54,257 nucleotides of DNA from RGIG3009 sp045541495 (GCA_045541495.1 JAZQJE010000036.1:1-54257); one strand, 5' to 3'. Counted from the stretch's first letter, positions 41,553 through 51,244 are shown. The notes: generated by a model from the sequence alone, not told the origin. Program-made: numbers and translations.

Positions 41553-42137
41553 TTAATTAACGGCGTTTTCCTCGGGCATTTGCACTTCTTTCCGAATGAC
41601 GAAAAACATCCGCAGATAACTGAAAAATGAAAAGATCATGGTGGCCGCCACGATACCCACCAAAATCCAAAAGACTGCGGGCGGCATATCGCCCCACAGG
41701 ACGATGGCCAACATAGCGGCATAAAACGTAAAGGTGGAGACTTTACCGAACCATTTGGAACCGCGGATCACATCAAAACGGGAAAGTAGTAAAATACCGC
41801 CGATTACTTGCAATCCTTCTTTCACCAAGCAGATGATCATGAGGGGAAGCAGGTCCCGATATCGAATGGCCAAACACACCAGTACCGCCAATTGAGTGAG
41901 TTTATCCGCCAGTGGATCCAGTAGTTTTCCCACTTCGGTGATCTGGTTAAAGCGACGGGCAATGATCCCATCCAACGCATCGGTCAGACCGGAGACCAGC
42001 AGCACCGCCAACGCCCAATATAAGAGGGACGGTTCCGTGGTGCTTTTTAGATACAGCACCGCAAAGATCGGTATCAGCACCAGCCGCACCAAGGATAAAG
42101 TGTTCGGGATGTTCCATTCGAATTTTAAACGTTCCAT
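41553..42137 (-). CDS. pgsA: CDP-diacylglycerol-glycerol-3-phosphate 3-phosphatidyltransferase
   Basis: 194 residues, about five helices. The CDP-alcohol phosphotransferase signature (DG-x2-AR-x8-G-x3-D-x3-D) is complete, from DALDGIIARRF to GKLLDPLAD. Makes phosphatidylglycerol phosphate in the membrane. CDP-alcohol enzymes resemble one another, but the N-terminal WNIPNTLSLVRLVLIPIF and length favour PgsA. Confidence 0.92.
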   Translation of the reverse strand: MERLKFEWNIPNTLSLVRLVLIPIFAVLYLKSTTEPSLLYWALAVLLVSGLTDALDGIIARRFNQITEVGKLLDPLADKLTQLAVLVCLAIRYRDLLPLMIICLVKEGLQVIGGILLLSRFDVIRGSKWFGKVSTFTFYAAMLAIVLWGDMPPAVFWILVGIVAATMIFSFFSYLRMFFVIRKEVQMPEENAVN

Positions 42138-42159
42138 GGTTTCTTGTCTCCGTTATTCG

Positions 42160-42861
42160 TTAGATTAAAGGCAGACCCGAGGCGATGGGATTATGGGCGA
42201 TCACCCAATCGGCTACCATACTGTTGTCCACCGCTTCGGCGGTCAATACACCGTAGGTGACCAATAATTGCATAACCGTGGCGGCAATGATCACGAACAA
42301 AACGCCTTTTACCGCGCCGACCACAGCACCCAACAGTCCATCCGCTTGACGGATAACCGGCAGTTTGGTTAAGGGTTTGATGATTTTGGTGAGCAGTTTG
42401 ACCACCACCATCAACACCACAAACAGGATGATGAACAACACAAACCGCAACAAGGCGACGGCCACGGGGCGCACCACATCCGTTACCACGGCATTGGCCA
42501 ATGTGGGGGCGGAAGCATTTACTTGTGTGGTCAAATTATCCAGTGCCTGTTGTGCCGCCGCATCGGCGTTTACGGCGTTGGCAATGAAATCGGGCAGCGC
42601 ATCCACCACGTTTTCCAATTGTTCCGCCGCCGTGGATGACACATTTTCTTCTAACGCAGTCACAATGGTCTCCTGCAACGGTTCACTGATGAAACCGTCA
42701 AAAATCCACTGGGACAGAGAGGCACTGAGAGAGAATGCCACCACTACCGCCGCAACCAGTCCCACCAACTGAACGATGGAACGGATAAAGCCACGATGAT
42801 AGCCTGCCGCCACCGCTACGATCAACAGTAATACGAGAATACCATCCAGAATATAGGCCAT
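42160..42861 (-). CDS. CvpA family membrane protein
   Basis: 233 residues with four hydrophobic segments (about 3-20, 26-46, 125-150, 180-205). N-terminal LDGILVLLLIVAVAAGYHRG and FIRSIVQLVGLVAAVV fit the CvpA/colicin V production family. The central 60-120 stretch is Ala/Val-rich and probably extracytoplasmic. Precise role unknown. Confidence 0.85.
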   Translation of the reverse strand: MAYILDGILVLLLIVAVAAGYHRGFIRSIVQLVGLVAAVVVAFSLSASLSQWIFDGFISEPLQETIVTALEENVSSTAAEQLENVVDALPDFIANAVNADAAAQQALDNLTTQVNASAPTLANAVVTDVVRPVAVALLRFVLFIILFVVLMVVVKLLTKIIKPLTKLPVIRQADGLLGAVVGAVKGVLFVIIAATVMQLLVTYGVLTAEAVDNSMVADWVIAHNPIASGLPLI

Positions 42862-42874
42862 TTGTCACATCTCC

Positions 42875-44089
42875 TTATTGTTCGGCGCTTCGCAGTTCTG
42901 TAAGTGTAAGAACCATGAGCGCGTCATTATATTGACCGATCATCAACGCATCGGAAGGGGTGCTGACTTGCGTATGGATCTCTTTGTCATTCAAAGTAAA
43001 GGCCACCGTATCCGTCAGCACGGCAAACTCCGTACCGTCACAGGCCGCATACCGATAGGTACCCGCAAAAGGATGTTTCCGCAACAGCGCGCCGTCTTTG
43101 CCAAACAACCACACTTCGCCCGTTCCCGTACTGCCCGATTGTTTCATGACCATGCCTGCCACGGAATGGGAGGCGGCATAGCCGATCAGTTCCATTCCGT
43201 CATAGTCGGTTTTTTCCACCGTTTGATTTTTCACTGAAACGATCCAGTATCCACTGTCCCCCACCGCCAGTACGGTGTTGCCGAAATGCACCACATCGTA
43301 CAGCAGTTGATCATTACCCGTGTATTCGGTAGGAGTTTCGGAAGAAAAGGTGAACAGCAAAAGCACTGATTTCAGCGCGCCGCCCTCGGCGGTGGTTCCC
43401 ACTGCCGCCATTCCTCTGCCGTTTGGCATCAAGGATACATTGGTGATGAGGTATTTCCCGCTCTTATATTCATACAACAGATCGCCGCCGGAAGAATACA
43501 CCTGTATCGCGCATACATGACTTTGGGTGGCGGCATCGGTGATCACCGCCACTCTGCCCGAAGACAGAACATCCGCCGCATAGATACAACGGTTTTGAAG
43601 TTCCATTTCCAGCACGGTCTGTCGTCGTGTTTCCAATTTAAAACGACTGCCGCCGACCTCGGTAACCAAGGCATACCGTCCGGCGGTCTTTAATAGCGGA
43701 TCATTGAGGGTGTTGGGACGTTCCTCCACACAGGCCGCTGTTTTATCCAAAAATTTCAGTGACGTATCGGTCAGCACCGCCAGATAATTGCTGGCTTGGC
43801 CCATCCCGATCACATCATTACCCGTTATGGTATAGGGATAGCCGTCCCCTGTTTCGCCTTCACCGAATTGCGTGTAGGCCCAGTCCAACACGGTTTCCGG
43901 CGCGATCTTATCCCAATTTTTCCATAACAGGAAAAGAACACATAACACCGCCGCCACGATCCCCAGGCGGATAAGCAACAATCGGCCGCCCCGCCGACCA
44001 CCTCGTTTGGAACGGGAACGCACTTCGTTTTCATCGGCATTCGGGAGCAGGTGAACATTGCGTATGCGTTTATTTGTCCGTTGTTTCAT
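42875..44089 (-). CDS. DUF5711-like single-pass membrane protein with propeller-like repeats
   Basis: 404 residues from the ATG at 44089, six bases after AGGAGG; the longer frame lies inside truA. Basic cytoplasmic head (KRGGRRGGR), one helix (about 40-58, LLLIRLGIVAAVLCVLFLL), then a large outer domain of beta-type repeats of about 40 residues (SNYLAVLTDTSLKFLDK, GRYALVTEVGGSRFKLE, GRVAVITDAATQSH). Typical of the DUF5711 group in Clostridia, function unknown. Overlaps the truA stop by 20 bases. Confidence 0.8.
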   Translation of the reverse strand: MKQRTNKRIRNVHLLPNADENEVRSRSKRGGRRGGRLLLIRLGIVAAVLCVLFLLWKNWDKIAPETVLDWAYTQFGEGETGDGYPYTITGNDVIGMGQASNYLAVLTDTSLKFLDKTAACVEERPNTLNDPLLKTAGRYALVTEVGGSRFKLETRRQTVLEMELQNRCIYAADVLSSGRVAVITDAATQSHVCAIQVYSSGGDLLYEYKSGKYLITNVSLMPNGRGMAAVGTTAEGGALKSVLLLFTFSSETPTEYTGNDQLLYDVVHFGNTVLAVGDSGYWIVSVKNQTVEKTDYDGMELIGYAASHSVAGMVMKQSGSTGTGEVWLFGKDGALLRKHPFAGTYRYAACDGTEFAVLTDTVAFTLNDKEIHTQVSTPSDALMIGQYNDALMVLTLTELRSAEQ

Positions 44090-44819
44090 ACCACACCTCC
44101 TCCAAACACAATCCCCACGGCGGTGCCGTGACACCCGCCGCTTGACGGTCACCGGTGGCCAGTGCGCGACGCACATCGTCTTCTGTTAAACGGCCCGCTT
44201 GTACATCCAGCAACGTGCCCACAAAAATGCGTACCATATTGTACAGAAATCCGTCCGCCTCCACGGTATAGCATACCATATCACCCTGTCGAGAAACCGC
44301 TGAATGGCTGACCGTGCGAATTTTATCTTCCACACTGCTGCCCGCGGAACAAAAGGCGGAAAAATCGTGAGTACCCAAAAACAGTTGTGCCGTTTTATTT
44401 AGCCGCGCGAGATCCAGCGGCATGCGAATATGCAAGGCATATTTTCGTGTGAAAGGATCGCGTGCCGCGCCGTTCCAGATACGGTATACATAGCGCTTTC
44501 CCTTGGCGCTGTACCGCGGATGAAAATCGGCAGGCACTTCTTTCGCCTCCACAATCGCCACATCTTCAGGCAATACGGCGTTTAAGGCTTTGCAAAACTG
44601 CTCCGCAGTCATGCGGGCAGGCACTTCGGTGGTACAGTAAAACCGACGGGCGTGAACACCCGCGTCGGTACGACTGCAACCGGTAAGATCATGGCGGATA
44701 CCGGTGATCTGCTGTATGGCATCTTGCAACGTGGCTTGTACGGTCACGCCGTTTGGTTGTACTTGCCAACCGTGAAATCGCGTACCGTCATAACAAACGG
44801 TCAAAAGCAGTTTAGACAC
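44070..44819 (-). CDS. truA: tRNA pseudouridine(38-40) synthase TruA
   Basis: 249 residues. Catalytic Asp in GCSRTDAGVHAR, plus YDGTRFHGWQVQPNG at the N-terminus, RYSAKGKRYVYRI, and FLYNMVRIFVGTLLDVQ near the end. The start is GTG, preceded by AAAGGAGGG. It follows ecfT, the same order as ecfA1-ecfA2-ecfT-truA in Bacillus. Confidence 0.97.
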   Translation of the reverse strand: MSKLLLTVCYDGTRFHGWQVQPNGVTVQATLQDAIQQITGIRHDLTGCSRTDAGVHARRFYCTTEVPARMTAEQFCKALNAVLPEDVAIVEAKEVPADFHPRYSAKGKRYVYRIWNGAARDPFTRKYALHIRMPLDLARLNKTAQLFLGTHDFSAFCSAGSSVEDKIRTVSHSAVSRQGDMVCYTVEADGFLYNMVRIFVGTLLDVQAGRLTEDDVRRALATGDRQAAGVTAPPWGLCLEEVWYETTDK

Positions 44820-44838
44820 CGATATCCCTCCTTTTCTG

Positions 44839-45651
44839 TCAAATAACGGCGGGAATTTGTGTGTTCAAGAGAATCAAAATTCCTGTGAGCACCGCCATCA
44901 GTACCAACACCGTATAATCCTTACCGTGAAAGTGAAATTGCTTTAAACGAGTGCGACCTTCGCCCCCGCGATAACAACGACATTCCATAGCGGTGGCCAA
45001 TTCATAGGCACGACGGAAGGAAGACACAAACAACGGAATGAGTATAGGAATCAGCGCTTTGATTCGCTGGATCAGACCGCCGCTTTCCATGTCGGCGCCC
45101 CGCGCCTTTTGTGCGGACATGATCTTATCCGTTTCCTCAATAAGGGTGGGGATAAACCGCAAAGCGATAGTCATCATCATGGCAATGTCGTGCACCGGCA
45201 CCCGCAACACTTTAAGGGGACTCAGCAACCGTTCCAACGCATCGGTGAGCGTGGTGGGCGAGGTGGTATAGGTCAACAAGGAAGTGCCCATGATGAGGCA
45301 CAAAATGCGAATGGCGATAAACACCGCCGTCACGATCCCTTGTCCCGTGATACGGAAGAGCCACCATTGCCACAACGGCTCCCCTTGTCCGTAAAACAAG
45401 TTAATGACGGAAGTGAGCAAGATCAGCGGCAAAATGGGTTTGAGGCTTTTCAGTAGTAATCGCGCTGGCAAACGGGACACTACCGCCGCGGCGATCATAA
45501 AAGCACTTGCCAATCCCAACCCCCACCAATTTTGAGGAATGAAAATGGCGATGATATACAAAAAGGTGATGGCCAGTTTGACCCGCGGATCCAACCGATG
45601 CAATATCGAGTTGCCGGGGAAAAATTGACCGATGGTAATATCCGATAACAC
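44839..45651 (-). CDS. ecfT: ECF transporter transmembrane subunit EcfT
   Basis: 270 residues, about five helices and two cytoplasmic coupling helices carrying the motifs AQKARGADM and ATAMECRCYRGGEGR. N-terminal DITIGQFFPGNSILHRLDPR is family-typical. Couples the two EcfA ATPases to exchangeable vitamin-binding S components, of which one is encoded at the left edge of the window. Confidence 0.96.
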   Translation of the reverse strand: MLSDITIGQFFPGNSILHRLDPRVKLAITFLYIIAIFIPQNWWGLGLASAFMIAAAVVSRLPARLLLKSLKPILPLILLTSVINLFYGQGEPLWQWWLFRITGQGIVTAVFIAIRILCLIMGTSLLTYTTSPTTLTDALERLLSPLKVLRVPVHDIAMMMTIALRFIPTLIEETDKIMSAQKARGADMESGGLIQRIKALIPILIPLFVSSFRRAYELATAMECRCYRGGEGRTRLKQFHFHGKDYTVLVLMAVLTGILILLNTQIPAVI

Positions 45652-45653
45652 GG

Positions 45654-46511
45654 TTATATTCCCCCTTTCAGCAGAGGGAGCAACGCCTCTTTTGCCTGCT
45701 CGACCGTATAGATCCCGTTGGGAAGCGCAACGCCGGCGCGGCGCAACGCCGTTACCACTTTGGTGACGGCGGGAACCGACAAACCGATTTTTTCCAATTC
45801 TTCGGCGCGGGCAAACACGCTTGCCGTGTCCCCTTGCATCACCACTTCCCCACTGCCCAGTACCAACACATGATCCGCCACACGGGCGATGTCTTCCATA
45901 CTGTGGGATACCAGCAGCACGGTGGTGTTGTGCTCCTCTTTATACGCACGAATACGGGACAACAATTGATCCCGTCCTCGCGGATCGAGGCCCGCGGTGG
46001 GTTCGTCCAAGATCAGCACACGGGGTTGCATGGCCATAACACCGGCGATGGCCGCCCGCCGCTTTTCACCGCCCGACAATTCGAAGGGCGATTTATCCAG
46101 TAATTCGGGTTTGAGATCCACTATCTTCGCTGCATGGTGAACACGGTGACAAATTTCTTCTTCGGAAAGGCCCATGTTCTTAGGGCCGAACGCGATGTCT
46201 TTATACACGGTCTCTTCAAACAACTGGTGCTCGGGATATTGGAAGACCATCCCCACCTCAAACCGCACGCGGCGGATCTCTTTGGGGTTTTCCCAAATAT
46301 CGTTGCCGTCTAATAAGATCGTTCCTTCCGTAGGTTTTAGTAGCCCATTAAGCAATTGCACAAAGGTGGACTTTCCCGACCCCGTATGTCCGATGATACC
46401 GAGAAAATCCCCTTCTTCAATGCTCACCGACACGTCGTTTAACGCTTCACGGGCAAAAGGAGTGCCTACCGAATAACGGACGGTGCAATGTTTGGCTTCA
46501 ATGACCGCCAT
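45654..46511 (-). CDS. ecfA2: ECF transporter ATP-binding subunit EcfA2
   Basis: 285 residues from the ATG at 46511 (AAAGGGGGA upstream); the longer frame begins inside ecfA1. Walker A GHTGSGKST, Q loop VGMVFQYPEHQLFEETVYKD, signature LSGGEKRRAAIAG, Walker B VLILDEPTAGLDP and the switch His in LLVSHSME. Overlaps the end of ecfA1 by 14 bases and precedes ecfT by two. Confidence 0.96.
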   Translation of the reverse strand: MAVIEAKHCTVRYSVGTPFAREALNDVSVSIEEGDFLGIIGHTGSGKSTFVQLLNGLLKPTEGTILLDGNDIWENPKEIRRVRFEVGMVFQYPEHQLFEETVYKDIAFGPKNMGLSEEEICHRVHHAAKIVDLKPELLDKSPFELSGGEKRRAAIAGVMAMQPRVLILDEPTAGLDPRGRDQLLSRIRAYKEEHNTTVLLVSHSMEDIARVADHVLVLGSGEVVMQGDTASVFARAEELEKIGLSVPAVTKVVTALRRAGVALPNGIYTVEQAKEALLPLLKGGI

Positions 46512-47367
46512 GGTATCCCCCTTTTCCCTTGTCGAGCTGTTGCAACAATGCCGCGGCACATTCCTCTACGGTGAGCACACCGTCGGGTAACGGAACACCC
46601 GCCTGCTTGAGAACAAAACACAATTCCGTGGGTTGCGGCACATCCAATTCCAATGCGCGCAATTGTTCCACCTGTGAAAACACGTCACGGGGCGATCCTT
46701 CCCGTACCACACGGCCTTCATCCATCACCAATACACGGTCCGCCAACACGGCTTCTTCCATGTAGTGGGTGATGAGCACGATGGTAATGCCGTTTTTCTT
46801 GTTGAGACGACACACGGTCTCCATCACTTCGTTGCGGCCGCGGGGGTCCAACATAGCGGTGGGCTCATCCAACACGATACAGGTCGGTTCCATAGCCAAA
46901 ATGCCCGCAATGGCTACCCGCTGTTTTTGACCGCCCGACAACTTATGCGAAGCGTGGTCACGATATTCGTACATGCCCACCGCTTTCAAAGCATTGTCCA
47001 CACGGGTGCGGATTTCCTCGTCGGGAACGCCGAGATTTTCGGGGCCGAAGGCCACATCCTCTTCCACAATGGTGGATACCAACTGATTATCGGGGTTTTG
47101 CAACACCATTCCCACGGTACGGCGAACGTCGTATTGCCGTTTTTCGTCGGCGGTATCCATATCTTGTATCAGCACGCGGCCCCCAAGGGGCAGTAACATA
47201 GCATTAAAATGCTTGGCGAGGGTGGATTTGCCGCAACCGTTATGGCCGAGCAACGCCACAAATTCGCCTTGCTTTACCCGAAGATCGATACCATCCAACA
47301 CAACGGTGGGAGCGGCACCCTCTTCTTCGTACCGAAAGCGTACATCGGTAGCTGTGATCATATCCAT
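46498..47367 (-). CDS. ecfA1: ECF transporter ATP-binding subunit EcfA1
   Basis: 289 residues from the ATG at 47367, eight bases after GGAAGGAG; a start six codons earlier is less likely. Walker A GHNGCGKST, VGMVLQNPDNQLVSTIVEED, signature LSGGQKQRVAIAG, Walker B CIVLDEPTAMLDP and the switch His in LITHYMEE. Forms the heterodimeric motor with EcfA2. Confidence 0.96.
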   Translation of the reverse strand: MDMITATDVRFRYEEEGAAPTVVLDGIDLRVKQGEFVALLGHNGCGKSTLAKHFNAMLLPLGGRVLIQDMDTADEKRQYDVRRTVGMVLQNPDNQLVSTIVEEDVAFGPENLGVPDEEIRTRVDNALKAVGMYEYRDHASHKLSGGQKQRVAIAGILAMEPTCIVLDEPTAMLDPRGRNEVMETVCRLNKKNGITIVLITHYMEEAVLADRVLVMDEGRVVREGSPRDVFSQVEQLRALELDVPQPTELCFVLKQAGVPLPDGVLTVEECAAALLQQLDKGKGGYHGGH

Positions 47368-47369
47368 TG

Positions 47370-48257
47370 TCACCGCTCCTTCCACATGGCGGTAGCACCG
47401 CAGGGTAGTACCAACCCGCTTTGGGTGACGGGCAACCCGATCTCATCTGCCGAAGTGACGCCGCCAAACTGCGGCGTTATCAACGAACCCAGTATATATT
47501 GCATCACCGACGGGGACAATCCCGTGGTGTAGGAATTGATGAGGAAAAACAGTGGACGTTCCGATAAAATGGCGGTACACTCTTTTACCAAGGCGTAGAT
47601 CTGCTCTTCCAGTTTCCACACTTCGCCGCCGGGACCGCGCCCATAGGACGGCGGGTCCATTAAAATGGCGTCATAGGTCTTGCCACGGCGTTGTTCCCGC
47701 TGAACAAACTTGCCGCAATCATCTATCAACCAACGCATGGGACGGTCTGCCAAACCCGAAGCGGTCACATTTTCCCGTCCCCATGTCACCATGCCTTTCG
47801 AGGCATCCACATGGGTCACATGAGCACCTGCCGCGGCACAAGCCAACGTGGCACCGCCCGTGTATCCAAATAAATTGAGCACCCGAATAGGACGACCCGC
47901 TTCACGAATCGTCCGTGCCATGACATCCCAGTTCACCGCCTGTTCGGGGAACAAACCGGTGTGTTTAAAGCCCATGGGTTTTAACCGAAACCGCAGACCG
48001 TTCAGTCCCGCATCGGGACTATCATACCCAATCTCCCACACGTCGGGAAGAGGTTTATAGGTCTCCCACTGACCGCCGCCCGTGCGGGAACGATGATAGC
48101 GCGCCTGTGCATTGCGCCACAGAGGGTGCCGCTGACCGGTACTCCACAAAATTTGGGGATCGGGGCGAATGAGAATGCAGTCGCCCCATCGTTCCAGCCG
48201 TTCGCCGTCGGTGGTGTCTAACAATTCATATTCTTTCCAGTTTTCAGCGATTCTCAT
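47370..48257 (-). CDS. class I SAM-dependent methyltransferase (RlmI/RlmL-type catalytic domain)
   Basis: 295 residues. The SAM site reads VLNLFGYTGGATLACAAAG with VTHVDASKG after it, and the catalytic loop is ILMDPPSYGRGPGGEVWKLE, as in rRNA cytosine methyltransferases. No PUA domain precedes it; the first 95 residues are a short beta region. Target RNA unknown. It lies three bases after ruvB and two before ecfA1. Confidence 0.88.
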   Translation of the reverse strand: MRIAENWKEYELLDTTDGERLERWGDCILIRPDPQILWSTGQRHPLWRNAQARYHRSRTGGGQWETYKPLPDVWEIGYDSPDAGLNGLRFRLKPMGFKHTGLFPEQAVNWDVMARTIREAGRPIRVLNLFGYTGGATLACAAAGAHVTHVDASKGMVTWGRENVTASGLADRPMRWLIDDCGKFVQREQRRGKTYDAILMDPPSYGRGPGGEVWKLEEQIYALVKECTAILSERPLFFLINSYTTGLSPSVMQYILGSLITPQFGGVTSADEIGLPVTQSGLVLPCGATAMWKER

Positions 48258-48260
48258 AGA

Positions 48261-49304
48261 CTATACATCCAATGTTGTTTGTTGATAAGGGGTGTTATCC
48301 GCGGGGGTGATTCCCAAATGGGCATAGGCGGCGGGCAATACCACACGTCCCCGCGGTGTACGACCGATAAAGCCCAGTTGCATTAAATACGGCTCGTACA
48401 CATCTTCGATGGTGATGGATTCTTCTCCGATCATGGCGGCTAAAGTATCCAATCCCACGGGACCGCCGTTGTAATGACGGATCATAGCGGTGAGCATACG
48501 GCGGTCGATCATATCCAGCCCCAATTCGTCGATCTCCATACGATCCAGCGCTTTCCCTGCCACTTCGGCGGTGATGACGCCGTTGTTCATCACCTGAGCA
48601 AAATCTCGCACTCGTTTTAATAAACGGTTGGCAATACGAGGCGTGCCCCGCGAACGAGAAGCGATCTCCAACGAACCGTCCACGTCACAGGGGATTTGCA
48701 AAATATCCGCACTGCGGCGCACGATACGCGCCAATTCTTCGGGGGTGTACATTTCCAAACGGCAGATAACGCCGAATCGATCTCTGAGCGGCGCAGACAA
48801 CTGCCCTGCGCGGGTGGTGGCACCGATAAGTGTGAATTTTGGCAAGGGTAAATGAATAGACGCCGCCCCTTGGCCTTTGCCGTTAATAATATCAATGGCA
48901 AAATCTTCCATGGCGGGATACAAGATCTCTTCCACGGTACGGGGAAGGCGGTGAATTTCGTCGATAAACAGGACGTCCCCTTGCTCCAGATTGGTGAGCA
49001 TAGCCGCCAAATCACCGGGACGCTCCAAGGCGGGACCCGACGTAATGCGGAAATTGACCCCCATTTCCGTGGCAATAATGGCGGAAAGGGTGGTTTTCCC
49101 CAAGCCGGGAGGGCCGTATAACAGCACGTGGTCCAGCGGCTCGCTGCGCAACCGTGCGGCGCTGATATAGACCGATAGGTTGCTTTTCACTTTTTCTTGT
49201 CCCACATATTCGGACAAGGTGCGGGGGCGCAGAGGATTGTCTCCCTCGTCTTCAGGCAGATAGTCTGCTGATACCATGCGCCCTTCGAAATCCATTTCAC
49301 TCAC
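48261..49304 (-). CDS. ruvB: Holliday junction DNA helicase RuvB
   Basis: 347-residue AAA+ motor for branch migration. LRPRTLSEYVGQEKVKSNL, Walker A YGPPGLGKTTLS, Walker B VLFIDEIHRLPR, sensor IGATTRAGQLSAPLRDRFG, and the C-terminal winged helix (FIGRTPRGRVVLPAAYAHLG). Downstream of ruvA by 16 bases. Confidence 0.98.
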   Translation of the reverse strand: MSEMDFEGRMVSADYLPEDEGDNPLRPRTLSEYVGQEKVKSNLSVYISAARLRSEPLDHVLLYGPPGLGKTTLSAIIATEMGVNFRITSGPALERPGDLAAMLTNLEQGDVLFIDEIHRLPRTVEEILYPAMEDFAIDIINGKGQGAASIHLPLPKFTLIGATTRAGQLSAPLRDRFGVICRLEMYTPEELARIVRRSADILQIPCDVDGSLEIASRSRGTPRIANRLLKRVRDFAQVMNNGVITAEVAGKALDRMEIDELGLDMIDRRMLTAMIRHYNGGPVGLDTLAAMIGEESITIEDVYEPYLMQLGFIGRTPRGRVVLPAAYAHLGITPADNTPYQQTTLDV

Positions 49305-49320
49305 AAGCCGTCACCTCCGT

Positions 49321-49929
49321 TCAATGTCTGCCTAATGTTTTCAATGCTTGGCGGATCAATTCTTCCACCGATAATGTGCTGTCCAGTTTCGCCACGGCGG
49401 CAGAGGCCTCCCCCGCGGAGAAACCCAACATGGTGAGGGCGCTGACGGCCTCTTCAGCACTGCGAGAAGCGCTGAAACCGCCCGCGGGCGTTCCCGAACC
49501 ACTGCTAAACCCGTTATCGGTGGCGGGCAGCCCCACTTTATCTTTCAGTTCCAACACAATCCGCTGCGCCAATTTGGGACCAACGCCTTGTGCGCGGGTA
49601 AAGGCTTTATGGTCTCCTGTGGCGGCGGCAAGTGCTACGCGATCAGGAGTGAGTTCCGACAAGATGGCCAACCCCGCTTTGGGGCCCACCCCGTTGACCG
49701 CCGTCAACAGTTTAAAACAACTCAGTTCGTTTCGATCGGCAAAGCCAAACAGGTCAACGGCATCCTCCCGCACGTTGAGAATGGTATAGAGCATCACTTC
49801 CGCCCCGATATCGGGCAAACGACGAGCAGTGTTCATGGTGACGGAGCATTGGTAGCCAACACCGCCGCATTCGATCACCGCGAGAGAAGGTTCTCGATGA
49901 ATGAGTGTTCCGCGTACACTGTATAACAT
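49321..49929 (-). CDS. ruvA: Holliday junction DNA helicase subunit RuvA
   Basis: 202 residues. OB domain (YSVRGTLIHREPSLAVIECG), two helix-hairpin-helix motifs (LLTAVNGVGPKAGLAIL and FTRAQGVGPKLAQRIVLELK), a flexible linker and the C-terminal RuvB-binding domain (EEAVSALTMLGFSAGEASAA). Four bases after ruvC. Confidence 0.97.
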   Translation of the reverse strand: MLYSVRGTLIHREPSLAVIECGGVGYQCSVTMNTARRLPDIGAEVMLYTILNVREDAVDLFGFADRNELSCFKLLTAVNGVGPKAGLAILSELTPDRVALAAATGDHKAFTRAQGVGPKLAQRIVLELKDKVGLPATDNGFSSGSGTPAGGFSASRSAEEAVSALTMLGFSAGEASAAVAKLDSTLSVEELIRQALKTLGRH

Positions 49930-49933
49930 AAGG

Positions 49934-50437
49934 TCAACCGCCTTTCACTGCCCGTAATTTCAGTGCCGTGCCCCCCATCTGCGCGTGACAGATGGCAATG
50001 GCGAGGGCATCCGCTGTATCATCGGGTTTGGGAACTTTGGTAAGCCGCAGTAAGCGGCGGGTCATTTCCATCACTTGGGGTTTTGGGGCTTGTCCGTACC
50101 CCGTTACCGCACTTTTCACCTGTAACGGGGTGTACTCAAACACGGGAACGCCCGCTTGCTGGGCCGCCAGCAAGATTACACCGCGGGCTTCCGCCACTTC
50201 GATGGCGGTCGTCTTGTTGCTTTGGAAATACAATTTTTCAATGGCCAACACGTCGGGGTAATGGGTGGTCAGTTGTTGTGTGACCCCGTCGTGAATCAGT
50301 TGCAAACGTTGACCGAAAGGCATACCCGCGGGGGTCGTCACCGCACCGAAATCCACAGGGAGAAACCGCCCCTGCTGATAGTCAATCACCCCCCAGCCGA
50401 TGATGGCATAGCCGGGGTCGATTCCTAAAATACGCAC
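49934..50437 (-). CDS. ruvC: Holliday junction resolvase RuvC
   Basis: 167 residues. Catalytic acids are visible in ILGIDPGYAIIGWG (Asp7), AIEKLYFQSNKTTA (Glu) and KPDDTADALAIAICH (two Asp). The start is GTG, preceded by AGGAGG. Cleaves Holliday junctions with RuvAB. Confidence 0.97.
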   Translation of the reverse strand: MRILGIDPGYAIIGWGVIDYQQGRFLPVDFGAVTTPAGMPFGQRLQLIHDGVTQQLTTHYPDVLAIEKLYFQSNKTTAIEVAEARGVILLAAQQAGVPVFEYTPLQVKSAVTGYGQAPKPQVMEMTRRLLRLTKVPKPDDTADALAIAICHAQMGGTALKLRAVKGG

Positions 50438-50468
50438 GGGAGCACCTCCTCAACGATTTGAATAAAAT

Positions 50469-50497
50469 ATTATACCATAATTTTACGGGTTAAGCAA
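50469..50497 (-). promoter_or_regulatory. putative promoter of the ruvCAB run
   Basis: Minus strand TTGCTT (50497-50492), 17-base spacer, TATAAT (50474-50469) with an extended TGG before it. The -35 lies in the last codons of the nucleoside phosphorylase gene. Confidence 0.65.
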
Positions 50498-51244
50498 TGC
50501 TTTTACGGCATTTACTGCGGTTTTTGCGGCATTTTCCGTATTCTCGCCCCGCGGATTGGAAAGGCCGCCTTTTTCCCGCTCTTGATTCCATACCACATGC
50601 AACACACACCCTGCGCGAATATCCAGCGACGCGGCCACGATGTACAAGGTGGCAGATTCCATTTCCGACGCCAGACAACCGCCTTTCAGCCACGCTTGCC
50701 AACGGTTATTTAACTCGTAGGATACGGGAGAAGCATCGGGATCGTGCTGACCGTAAAAAGAGTCTTTGCATTGTACGACCCCTGCGTGGACGGTACAGTC
50801 CAAAGCGTTCCCGCCTTGGATCAGCGCATTAGTAACGGTAATATCAGCTACGGCGGGAAATTCAAGGGGCAGATATTCCCGAGAAGTGCCTTCGGCGCGA
50901 ATGGCGCCCGTGGCCACCACCAGATCACCGCCCATAACCTTGTGCGCCATACCGCCGCAAGTACCTACGCGGATGATGGTGCGCACGCCGCAACGGTACA
51001 ATTCTTCTATACAGATGGCCGTGGAGGGGCCGCCGATGCCATGGGAAGTAACCAGCACCCGTTTGCCGTTCAAGGTGCCCGCCCAGGTGGTATATTCTCG
51101 ATTTTGCGCTACAAAATAAGGATCGTCCAACAGTCGGGCGATAGATTCCACCCGATCGGGGTCACCGGTAATGATGGCGAATGCGGCACCGTCGGAGGGG
51201 GTAAGGCCGATATGATACATCCGTTCCTCGTTAAAGTTCATCAT
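50483..51244 (-). CDS. udp: nucleoside phosphorylase, uridine phosphorylase-like
   Basis: 253 residues from the ATG at 51244, eight bases after GGGGAG. NP-I fold: MYHIGLTPSDGAAFAIITGDPDRV region, HGIGGPSTAICIEEL, RVGTCGGMAHKVMGGDLVVA and the substrate motif ASEMESATLYIVA. Cleaves a nucleoside with phosphate; a QRF-like insertion specific to uridine phosphorylases is not obvious, so uridine is likely but not sure. Confidence 0.88.
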   Translation of the reverse strand: MMNFNEERMYHIGLTPSDGAAFAIITGDPDRVESIARLLDDPYFVAQNREYTTWAGTLNGKRVLVTSHGIGGPSTAICIEELYRCGVRTIIRVGTCGGMAHKVMGGDLVVATGAIRAEGTSREYLPLEFPAVADITVTNALIQGGNALDCTVHAGVVQCKDSFYGQHDPDASPVSYELNNRWQAWLKGGCLASEMESATLYIVAASLDIRAGCVLHVVWNQEREKGGLSNPRGENTENAAKTAVNAVKALLNP

